From: Zea mays
Taxonomy: Eukaryota; Streptophyta; Magnoliopsida; Poales; Poaceae
Direction: 5' to 3'
Assembly: GCF_902167145.1 (NCBI RefSeq)
Contig: NC_050100.1
Span: 216,622,081-216,686,080 of the forward strand
Length of the DNA stretch: 64,000 nt
In this document: positions 55,783 through 64,000 of the stretch, piece after piece
Position numbering within the stretch: position 1 is the stretch's first letter
How the letters are laid out: the number at the start of each line of letters is the position of its first letter
The notes under the pieces: generated by a model
Seen by the model: the letters and a program-made list of their open reading frames with translations, nothing else
Told to the model about the DNA's origin: nothing
The model's database searches: none
Program-made: the position numbers and the translations under genes

Positions 55783-57336
55783 ATGGCGATGATGCCTCCT
55801 GCAGCGGCGTCATCCCTCGCCTCCACTCCCCGCGGCATCGCCGCTCCGCCTACTCGCACGGCATCCCTGTGCATCCGCTTAGGTGTCGTGACGGCGACGC
55901 TGTTCGCTGGACTGGCGGCGGCGTCGCAGCCAGTGGAGCGTCACGCCGCGGTGGTGGTCGCGATGGCGAAGAGGGAGCAGGAGCTGGAGGGGATCCGGGC
56001 CATGACGACGGAACAGCTGGAGGAGGAGGTGGTAGACCTCAAGGGGGAGCTTTTCCTGCTCCGCCTTAAGCGCTCGGCGCGCCAGGAGTTCAAGAACAGC
56101 GAGTTCGGCCGCATGCGCAAGAGGGTACATTGTTCAATGTTCCCTCTATACATTACTGTATGAGTATTATTGACGGAGTTGTTGACTTCATCTGGGAAAT
56201 TAGCACAGATTGGTGGAAATATGTCGATCATATGATATAGTTATAGACAAATCGATAGTTTCCTTTTCATGGCAAGATCACAATTTTTTCGTCAAAAAAC
56301 GATGGATTATTGACGGGGTCTGCTCCATATACTCACTTTACAATCTGTATTATTTACTGATAAAAAGTTTAAGATATCTGTATTATTTAGTGATAAAGAG
56401 TTTCAGATAGTTTGAGTTCTTAGTGATAACAAAGAAAAGGGATTCCTGATTGGATCAGTTAATATATGATATCAAGTGGAAAGTCCGTACTTGCAGTTAC
56501 TTTTCATTTTATTATGGGAACAGCAGACCTAGTATTGGAGGCTCCCATGTAAGTGGTGCCTGAGAAAGGGATAAATCTCATCTGCAAATGTGGAGAGGCT
56601 GCTTCGAACCCATAAGCTAGACAGCTATTGCCACTACATCAGGCCTATCCTTCTTACTTGGGTGGAACTTAAATTATAAGTTAATCTCACTGGTTCTCAT
56701 AACACTGCTGAGACAGGTTCTATGCTAGTTTTTTTATTAGTTGATTACAAGGATATTCCAAAGCTTAATCTTTATGTGTATATTACAATCTGCACTGCAA
56801 ATGGATAGATTTTTTTGTTTCTGTGGACATCTGAATGCAGATAAAAGAATCTTGTAAGTCACAGAATGATACGGACATTGTTGATTGTTCACAGCATTTG
56901 AGAAAGACTTGCACGGCATAGAAACAGATGTCTTACAATGAGATGATTAGGAATCATACTTATCACCTTCTCTTTTTTTTGAGGTGACTTATCGCTTTCT
57001 TTTCACTGGACTAGACACATGCATGCCTGGAACAAACAATTCGCTACAGATTGGTTTTGTTCCTCTAATGTGGCCATGTACTAGCAATGAGAAAGGAATT
57101 TGTCAAGTTAATGCTGATTTTGCACTTCCTACTCTTCCTTTTCAGCTAACTATGTATTTAGAATTCTCTGTTTACTCACATTTCATCTTCAGATTGCTCG
57201 TATATTGACTGTGAAAAGAGAGCGGGAAACTGAACAAGGAATAAACAAGAGATTGTCCAGGGAGCTTGATAGGAAATGGAAGCAGGGCATTGTGGTCAGA
57301 CCACCACCATCTCTAAGGGAGAACAAAGAGGAGTAG
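55783..57336 (+). CDS. PRPL29: Plastid 50S ribosomal protein L29 precursor (nuclear gene), 161 aa
   Basis: Exon 1 is 55783-56124 (114 codons, donor AGG/GTACAT); exon 2 is 57193-57336 (acceptor CATCTTCAG, phase 0, stop TAG). The first 55-65 residues are rich in Ala, Ser, Thr and Arg with few acids, as expected for a chloroplast transit peptide. The mature part has the L29 signature: MTTEQLEEEVVDLKGELFLLR, KRSARQEFKNSEFGRMRKR, and across the intron IARILTVKRERE. L29 is a two-helix protein by the peptide exit tunnel of the large subunit and helps dock targeting factors and chaperones. The C-terminal extension (KQGIVVRPPPSLRENKEE) is typical of plant plastid forms. The coding sequence looks intact. 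Its intron carries an Au-like SINE. Start chosen at the first ATG; another in-frame ATG lies two codons later. Confidence 0.92.
56530..56653 (-). mobile_element. Au-like SINE in the L29 intron
   Basis: On the minus strand it begins GAAGGATAGGCCTGATGTAG (box A region), contains GGGTTCGAAGCAGCC (box B) and then CCTCTCCACATTTGC, the order and words of the plant Au SINE family. It is about 124 bp, decayed, and inserted antisense in the host intron. Confidence 0.7.
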
Positions 57337-57942
57337 AGAGCTGCAAAAGAAGCAATCTGCAAAAGTCGTTTCATGCAAGAGTGTTGCAAGAAGGTTCCTT
57401 TGTGATTCCAAACTTTATTTCATTGTTACGTATTCCATGTTTACATTTTACTAAGCATTGCTATCCGAATCTGAATTTCAGTCGTTAGTCTCTTCTGTAA
57501 ATTTTGATTTATTTAAATTTACGCCTCTATCTGTGTTTTCGGTGCATTTTTCTTAGCTGCTTCACATATTAAACTGCACTTTAGACGTGCATGCTATCCA
57601 GTAATTGAGAATGGACAGTCATTTGCACCTAAAAGTATATGTTTTCTTGCCATGCTGAATCAAATCAAATTGATGTCCTATGAGCGCTTTCATACCTCTA
57701 TTTGAATGAATACAGAAAGTAGTTTCAAATATAGTTTTTGAGTCCTATTAGTTCATTATACTGTTGGTATGTAGTTTATATTGCTGGACTATAAGAGTAA
57801 CCTTTGCCAACCTCCAATATCATCAGAACATCCATTGGTGAGACTAACCATATAAGACCATTAGTGGAACATAACTAGTTGTACAGTGTTATCAATGAAG
57901 CTTAGGCACCAGAGATTGGAAATGTGCAATGTACGAAGTGAG
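57337..57942 (+). other. L29 3' UTR and downstream spacer
   Basis: No gene is seen. It is likely to contain the 3' UTR of the L29 gene, up to the LINE target duplication at 57943. Confidence 0.45.
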
Positions 57943-57955
57943 GGGTGGGGTTTCT

Positions 57956-59974
57956 TTTTTTTTGGCATTTGAATGCTATGGTTTCTCCTAATTAAACGGC
58001 GTTTATTAAGAAAAGATTTATCCTAGACAATTTCATGCTAGTGCAACACACTGCAAGGTTTCTTCATCGTCAAAGACAAGCCCGCATTCTTTTCAAGCTC
58101 GACATATCTAAGGCTTTTGATTCGGTCTCTTGGGCTTTCTTGTTGGAAGTCCTGCAGAAGTTGGGTTTTGGGCAGATCTAGTGTGACATCATTTGTGGGC
58201 TGTTAGCCTCTTCTTCGACGAGAATTTTATTAAATGGTGTTCCCGGGGACTACATAGTTCACCAGCGGGGTCTTCGGCAGTGGGACCCTTTATCTCCAAT
58301 GCTTTTCATCTTAGTCATGGACACTCTCAACTTGCTAATCCAGAGGGCTTCTGATGAAGGGCTACTTCACTCTCTGTCCACGAACAGTTTGCAGCACCAT
58401 TTCTCTTTGTATGCGGATGATGCGGTGGTTTTCCTCAAGCCGGTCCCCTCAGACATAAATCTGATTCTGGAAATCCTTAGGATTTTTGGGGACGCGTCCG
58501 GTCTAAAGACCAATGTTCAGAAGAGTAATGTTTTTCCTATTCGATGTTCTGAGGATGATCTTGCTTGTGTTCAGGAGCTCCTTCCATGTTCCATTTCGGA
58601 GTTTCCCTGTCAGTAGTTACCTGGGTTGAAAGCTGATCTGATGACAAAAGCTGGTAGAGCCATTTATGTTCAATTTGTTATGACATAAAAAATGATCTAT
58701 GCTGCTCTGGCGCTGGACCTCCCTCCTGGGGTTGTTAAAGCAATCGATAAGATTAGACGAGGCTTTCTGTGGAGAGGAAGGAAGGAGGTGAATGGTGGCC
58801 ATTGTCTGCTGACTTGGCCCAAAGTCACTAGACCTAAGGACCTGGGGGTCTTGGCGTAAGTGACCTTCGGATCATGAGTTGGGCGCTGCGGGCTAGGTGG
58901 CCTTGGCTGCAAAAATCTGATCGAACTAAGCCATGGTTGGATTTTCAGATTCAAACTTGTGACATTGTGCAAAGCTTGGTGGCTGCGGCTGTTATCACTC
59001 ACTTGGGAGATGGGTCTGATACTCTCTTTTGGAAGGATCGTTGGTTAAATGGCAAATGTATTAAGTATGTGGCACCTGCTGTCTTGGATATGGTGCCCAA
59101 GTGCATTGTTTCTAGGCGCCTGGTCAAAGACGCCTTGCCTGATCTCAATTGGTTGGCTGACCTGAGGGGGGCTATTTCTGTTACAGCCCTTGCTAATCTC
59201 ATGGACCTTTGTGACTTGCTAGAGGGGATGGTTCTCCAGCCGGATGTTCCCGATGTGCATGCCTGGAGGTTCAGTGAATCGGGTGAATACTCGGCTAGCT
59301 CAACTTACATGACTTTGCTTCTTGGCTCTGTTAACTTTGAGCCTGCTGGACGCATTTGGAAATCCTGGGCTCCAGGAAAGTGTAAGTTCTTTCTTTGGCT
59401 TGTGGAGCACGATAGATGTTGGACGGCTGACAGACTTGCTAAGCACGGTTTGGATTACCCGGAGTCTTTCCCTCTTTGCGACCAGATGGAAGAAACTATC
59501 AACCATTTGCTGGTTCAGTGCAGTTTTGCAAAACAGTTTTGGTTCAGCCTTCTACAGACAGATGGTTTCCAAGAGCTCTGTCGTTCCCATGTTGATGTCT
59601 GTTTTGAAACCTGGTGGAGGAATAGTGCTGACAGGGTGGGCAAACCTTTATCCAAGGGATTCAATTCTCTAGTCATTTTGGGTGCATGGTCTCTGTGGAA
59701 ACATAGAAATAGATGTGTTTTTGATAAGTGTAACCCTAGCGCTGCGGTTGTGTTGGCAGCTGCAAGGGAGGAGTTAATGGGTTGGCGTATGGCTGGAGCC
59801 AAAGCGCTCTCTTTCTTCCATCTAGAAGAGGTGTCTTAGTTGTATGGGGTGTGTCTGGTGTTGTTAGGCAAATGTAAAAACTTTGTACCAGGGTTTCTCC
59901 CCCCCCCCCCCCCCCCTTTCTTCTTCTTCTTAATACAAAAATACGCAGCTCTCCTGCGTATTCAAGAAAAAAAA
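57956..59974 (+). pseudogene. 5'-truncated LINE (L1-type) with RT and zf-RVT remnants
   Basis: A near-perfect 13-bp duplication GG(G/A)TGGGGTTTCT flanks it (57943-57955 and 59975-59987). The sense strand shows reverse-transcriptase motifs FKLDISKAFDSVSWAF (about 58095-58140) and the catalytic HFSLYADDAVVF (58392 onward). Stops interrupt at about 58179 and 58614 and near 58857. The downstream open part (58874-59839) is the C-terminal LINE region with the zf-RVT pattern (FSESGEYSASSTYMTLL, then WKSWAPGKCKFFLWLV, then CDQMEETINHLLVQCSFAKQFW). A C-rich run (near 59898-59919) and a short A tail end it. It is dead: no endonuclease, broken RT. Confidence 0.85.
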
Positions 59975-60152
59975 GGATGGGGTTTCTCAAACGGCAGTGA
60001 CCAGCAATAGTTATGAATTATAGCACTGATCCATAAACATTTTTTATAGAAAAAAGTGTCTATAGAACATAACCAAATAATTGTGTTTTGCTTACTGAGA
60101 GAAGAGAACCATGTATAGTTTGCTCTAAATTGATACCTTAACCTTTGAGGGA

Positions 60153-60252
60153 TAGTTTGAAAACTCAAATCCCCTTAGTGATTGGAGGGAATTGAGGGAA
60201 AAAATAGCTCATTTTCATCCCAATCCCCAAGGAAATTTGAGTTTACAAACTA
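60153..60252. mobile_element. Short foldback MITE
   Basis: The ends TAGTTTGAAAACTCAAAT and AATTTGAGTTTACAAACTA form an inverted repeat, with inner complementary arms TGATTGGAGGGAATTGAGGG and CATCCCAATCCCC. Same family as 25632-25742. Confidence 0.65.
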
Positions 60253-60344
60253 GTAATTTGTTGGCAGTTCGATCTGTTGGAAGACCAAATTTGCTTTATT
60301 CATTCACTTTTAACGAGCGTGAGAGAATGCTCTTACTTGTTATG

Positions 60345-60451
60345 TGCTTCCTCCATTTTAAATTATAAGTTATATTAGCTTTCCGATAATATGCTTAGAA
60401 AACTGTGAATCTAAAAAAGCCAAACGACTTACAATTTGCAACTGAAGGAGT
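60345..60451. mobile_element. Stowaway-like MITE
   Basis: Inverted ends CTTCCTCCATTTTAAATT and the complement of CTCCTTCAGTTGCAAATT, each followed by GTAAG/ATAAG-type inner sequence. The size (about 105 bp) fits Stowaway. The exact ends and TA duplication are approximate. Confidence 0.55.
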
Positions 60452-60452
60452 A

Positions 60453-62911
60453 ACTTACAAAGCATCTGTGTAAATATTGATTTATCAGACAATGTCGATA
60501 TTGCTCACTTTATTTGGACCCATTCTCTCATTTTATGAAAAAAATTGTTAGCCCAAGAATATGACTGAAAACTTGGACCATTCAACCAGATAAGTAAACT
60601 TATAATATAATCTCTGTTGGAATTGCTGTATTTTTTTATCCAATTTCATCATCTTATCGAACAATTGAAAATGGCATTCTTTTCTTCTCTTGTGCCGGCG
60701 ACATAAATTTCAGATACTATCCATCCAGTCTTGCTGTGTATCTGGGTAGAATTGCCCCCAAAGCATGTTGGACTTATGGGCCTCTCTCATATACTGTACT
60801 CCAGCATGCGTTGCAGTTGTTGCTGGATAGAGCTACCAGGCTGGATATCTGGATCTATCATAAGTTTTATGACTAGGCCCATGAACTTTAGCAAAAAGCT
60901 GCAACTTTGCTCGTTTTCAATATCCTTATTAGCTTAAGATGGTAGATGATAGAGGGGCTGGCTTGTTGTTCCTTGTCAGGGAAACATCATTAGGGTTTCT
61001 ATCCCTACCTTACATTTCAAGCTCCACTCTGCGAATAGTGCAGAACATTGTTTTGTCTGTCTATATAGCTGGTCTAGTGACCTCAGCCATACTCTTTGTA
61101 CTGGGTGTAGTCAGCACTAGTACTGTGACTGGAGTCTCAGACCTTGATTATTTAAGATGCCTCCATGGTTCCATTCAAGTATTTTATGAAAAGTTCCATG
61201 TCATGGCATTTCAGTAACGATGTGATAGTATTGAATTCCTTGGGTAGATGAGAAATGGAGTCTGTTTTTTTAAGTAGTCGGACTAAGTTTGTCCTTGTAT
61301 GATGCAGTATTAGAAACAAGTTACAATTAATGATAGACATATATGAAATAACCATTGTCAATGACTTCTATGTCCTGTTAGTGAGAAGTTCATTTTTGAC
61401 CATCCAACTATTGCCGGAGTTTGTTTTTGGCCATGCAACTCTAGACTGAATTTTTTTGGTAACTAAACTATCAATACCCGACAAATTTGACCATCTAGTT
61501 GGTTTCAAAAATGGTTTTTTGTTTTCTAAAAAATTAAATACTGGCAGAAAATTTTAGCTGTATTTAATTATTTATACAAACTAGTTCTAGCAATGTGGGC
61601 ATGTGGCAGTAATAAAAGAAACAGGTTTACAGGCGGTTGAATGTCAGAACAATAGAACAAAACTGCTGAGAGCAATTTAGACTCCGGTGTCGAAACAAGT
61701 ATGTGCAGGTTCAAGTTACAGAGCTATGCAAAACTCTCTGACATTAGTTTCTTTTACCCGTCTTCATGTAAATCTGTCGTATGTTTCTTTACATAGATTA
61801 ATTCCAAATGGATAGATGAGAAATACCATATTCCATACCAAATTACAAACTAAAGGTGCAACAAGAAAATGTTCTTATGACACAGGAGCAGAATAAGATT
61901 ACTAACACAAACTCTTTTCACATTCCATGATCATTTTCTACTGGTTATACCTAAACTATGTTGTCGCTTGTTGCCAATTTGCACGAGGTTACCGTTTACA
62001 TAAGTTATCCCTTTAGGAGCGCATTGCACTCTATACCCTCACCGCCAAGCATGCACTGGGATGCATGCTGGGGTATTTGAAATACTGAATATTGTACGAC
62101 AGATACTAACAGTTGTGCTATTTGAAATATTAAAGCACAGTACGGCCTGACCTGGATGAGTTTGTCTTACATGCATTATTTTCAAAGTTCCAATCACTCT
62201 GTACCTACATGTTGGTTTTCTTCAGTGACGTGGAAAGCTTAATGCAGTGTCTAACCCTATGGCATCAGCCATCATAAATTAGTTAGTGCCTTGGTTTGCT
62301 TCCTCGTTCCAAATGCCCTCAAATGTATGCCCAAAAATATTAATCATTGATCTAGCGTAGAAAAAAAAAGAGTTGTAAAATTGATACTTGTCAGTGTCAG
62401 GTAAAGCTGTGTTGTTATTGCTAGAGATTTGAAATGAGTTTGTTAATGCTAGCCGTCAATATCTTGAAGGAAAAGGCATCAGCTCTCACCTGCTCATAAG
62501 AAAGAATATCATTTTAAAAGAAACTAACTTGTAAATGGTTCGAACCTGAAAGATGTTCAACCTCTGACAAGGACATAAGGACAAGTGACTAAGGAAAAAC
62601 ACTATTAGTGCTTCAGAAAAGCTCCCTGATCGATGCATGATTATTGAGATTAAAAATTATCTGTGACAGCAGCATATGTTTTAGCTGTTTGGATCCTTTC
62701 TATCGGCGCTACTTGCTTTCTGTCGCTCTTTGGAAACAACAGGTTTCAGTCAACTCCCTGTAACTGCCTGGTACGACAAGTTTCTTCCTCGCAGTAGTAG
62801 CATTTAGAAGTTTTCTTCTATTGTGGGTTACTTCATAGCATTTCTTGGAGAAAACATTCAGAACTTGAATCTAACACAAGCTTTTGTTCAGAAAAGAGGA
62901 GTGGTTTCTTA
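60453..62911. other. Intergenic region with two weak possible coding pieces
   Basis: No gene can be named. At 60714-60876 an acceptor-like TTTCAG is followed by a 54-codon frame with reasonable composition (YYPSSLAVYLGRIAP..) ending in TAG. At 60939-61217 a 92-codon frame has one strongly hydrophobic stretch (about residues 35-62). I recognise neither, and neither has a confirmed partner exon. The remainder is AT-rich. Confidence 0.25.
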
Positions 62912-63108
62912 GGGGATGTTTGAATGCATTAGAACTAATAGTTAGTGGCTAAAATTAGTTGAGACATCCAAACATCCTAGCTAATAGTTCAGCTATTAGC
63001 TATTTTTGGTAAATTAGTTAATAGTTAAGTAACTATTTATTAGTTAGCTAATTCTACTAACAATTTTTAGCCAACTAACTATTAGTTCTAGTGCATTCAA
63101 ATACCTAC
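62912..63108. mobile_element. Tourist-like MITE
   Basis: A 197-bp element has about 45-bp inverted ends (GGGGATGTTTGAATGCATTA; complement of the right end GTAGGTATTTGAATGCACTA) flanked by TTA at 62909-62911 and 63109-63111. The interior is rich in TAGTTA/TTAGCTA words. Confidence 0.75.
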
Positions 63109-63715
63109 TTAGTCTGTTGTTTGATGGTAAATGGCAAAAGTCTTAACTTGAGCCTGTTGTAGTTCTGGAATACTACATGTTCATTTTTGAACTAAACTAC
63201 GACAAATAAAAAAGAACGGAGTGAGTATGATTTCTGAGTTTTGTGTCATCTAAATTCCTTTGTCCTAACTTCTAAAATATGTGCGTGCACAACTCTTCAA
63301 CTAATGTGTGTTTATTTAGACGATCACCATACACATGCATTTATATACCATTTGATGCTAACAATCATATGACATAACACCACATTGACATTATATATTG
63401 TTTAGGATTTATTGAAAACTTTAGTGGGGTTCCAGGGGACAACTAGGGTCTTGCAAAAAAAAAGTATGGAGGATCCAAACCTTCAAAATTTATAGTGTCG
63501 TATATTTACAAGTGTTTGGTATATAGTGTATGCATAGGAGCCACACATTTTCACTCAAAAAAGGAAAAAAAACAGCATGCGGAAACTACACCTCTGAACT
63601 GAGACCCACACCAGAATATGGCACAAAAAACAGATGTAAGAAGGGAAGAAAACTAGAACTGAAAAAAAAAACCAAACTATAGAGTAACACAAACACACTC
63701 ACTCCAGGCCAGAAT
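63109..63715. other. Spacer and probable 3' UTR of the right-edge gene
   Basis: At 63186-63228 there is a single Stowaway-type end (on the minus strand CTCACTCCGTTCTTTTTTAT). The part from about 63550 to 63715 is likely the 3' UTR of the minus-strand gene. Nothing else is recognised. Confidence 0.4.
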
Positions 63716-64000
63716 TCATACAAACTCGCACATGAACTGTTCATCAAACAACTCGGGCCAACTTGGGAACTGAATGCTGCTACCGTCACAGCTTGAGGCA
63801 CCGCAAGCATCACCCAGGTTGGAAATGGGGAAGTCGGCGAGCGGCGGAAGGGAATTTTCTGACAGCAGCATTTTAGGGGTTCCATTCTCCCCCTCGACGC
63901 TACTCTTTGGAGTGAAGTCTGACTGCTGGTTGGCCTCGTTGCTGGTGGGCTGTTCAAAGAAAGAGCTAGGGATCTGGATGTCAGACAGTTGACCAGCTAC
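63716..64000 (-). CDS. Unidentified gene, last coding exon (partial)
   Basis: A minus-strand frame is open from the window edge for 94 codons to TGA (63718-63716). The product is Ser/Glu/Pro-rich with patches QLSDIQIPSSFFEQPTSNEA, LPPLADFPISNL and, at the very end, IQFPSWPELFDEQFMCEFV. The composition, acidic with an aromatic-rich C-terminal motif, fits the activation region of a transcription factor, but I recognise no domain. A shorter overlapping frame (63586-63957) uses another phase and has a less natural composition. The rest of the gene lies beyond 64000. Confidence 0.55.
   Translation of the reverse strand, partial: VAGQLSDIQIPSSFFEQPTSNEANQQSDFTPKSSVEGENGTPKMLLSENSLPPLADFPISNLGDACGASSCDGSSIQFPSWPELFDEQFMCEFV

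Overview
The window reads as nuclear DNA of maize (Zea mays) or a very close relative. Most of the sequence is nested transposons. Three Sirevirus-type Ty1/copia elements carry the maize-typical palindrome CACCGGACAGTCCGGTG in their LTRs. Around them lie Mutator-like elements (MULEs), Tourist- and Stowaway-type MITEs, an Au-like SINE, a LINE remnant and a probable Helitron. Host genes are few: a five-exon LNK-like clock co-activator gene (17.1-18.9 kb, +), a two-exon nuclear gene for plastid ribosomal protein L29 (55.8-57.3 kb, +), and the last exon of an unidentified gene that leaves the window on the right (63.7-64.0 kb, -).

Region by region. 0-14.2 kb: an old minus-strand copia relic split by a young complete Sirevirus (element 1, 932-13715, TSD caatc) with gag, pol and an extra 716-codon ORF in the position of the env-like gene. 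14.2-16.8 kb: a 195-bp tandem duplication, a MITE and a GC-rich promoter region. 16.8-18.9 kb: the LNK-like gene. 19.3-20.3 kb: an LTR fragment with a MITE inside. 21.1-25.0 kb: a probable non-autonomous Helitron. 25.9-27.4 kb: a non-autonomous MULE (MULE B) with perfect 9-bp TSDs and a tRNA-Lys(UUU)-like sequence in each inverted arm. 28.6-55.6 kb: a larger MULE (MULE A, about 9.0 kb of its own) encoding a MuDR-type transposase, a plant-mobile-domain (PMD/MAIN-like) protein and a protein with three GRF-like zinc fingers. Its right terminal repeat was hit by an Opie/Ji-like Sirevirus (element 2, 37504-55500, TSD ggtgg), whose gag was in turn hit by a gag-only Sirevirus relative (element 3, 43264-51747, TSD gtgag) whose two 1630-bp LTRs I read as identical. 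55.8-64 kb: the L29 gene, starting only about 150 bp from the end of MULE A, then a 5'-truncated LINE, MITEs and the partial gene at the right edge.

Order of events from the TSDs and nesting: MULE A inserted beside the L29 gene, element 2 then inserted in the middle of a MULE terminal palindrome, and element 3 inserted into element 2. The two MULEs share a terminal organisation, three copies per end of a CTCGGCGCCA...TGGCGCCGAG palindrome, so the MULE A type is a plausible source of transposase for MULE B. The transposase (one frameshift) and PMD gene (one nonsense codon) of this MULE A copy have begun to decay; the GRF gene looks open. Element 1 looks complete. Element 2 has an intact pol but a broken gag, and element 3 has an intact gag and no pol.
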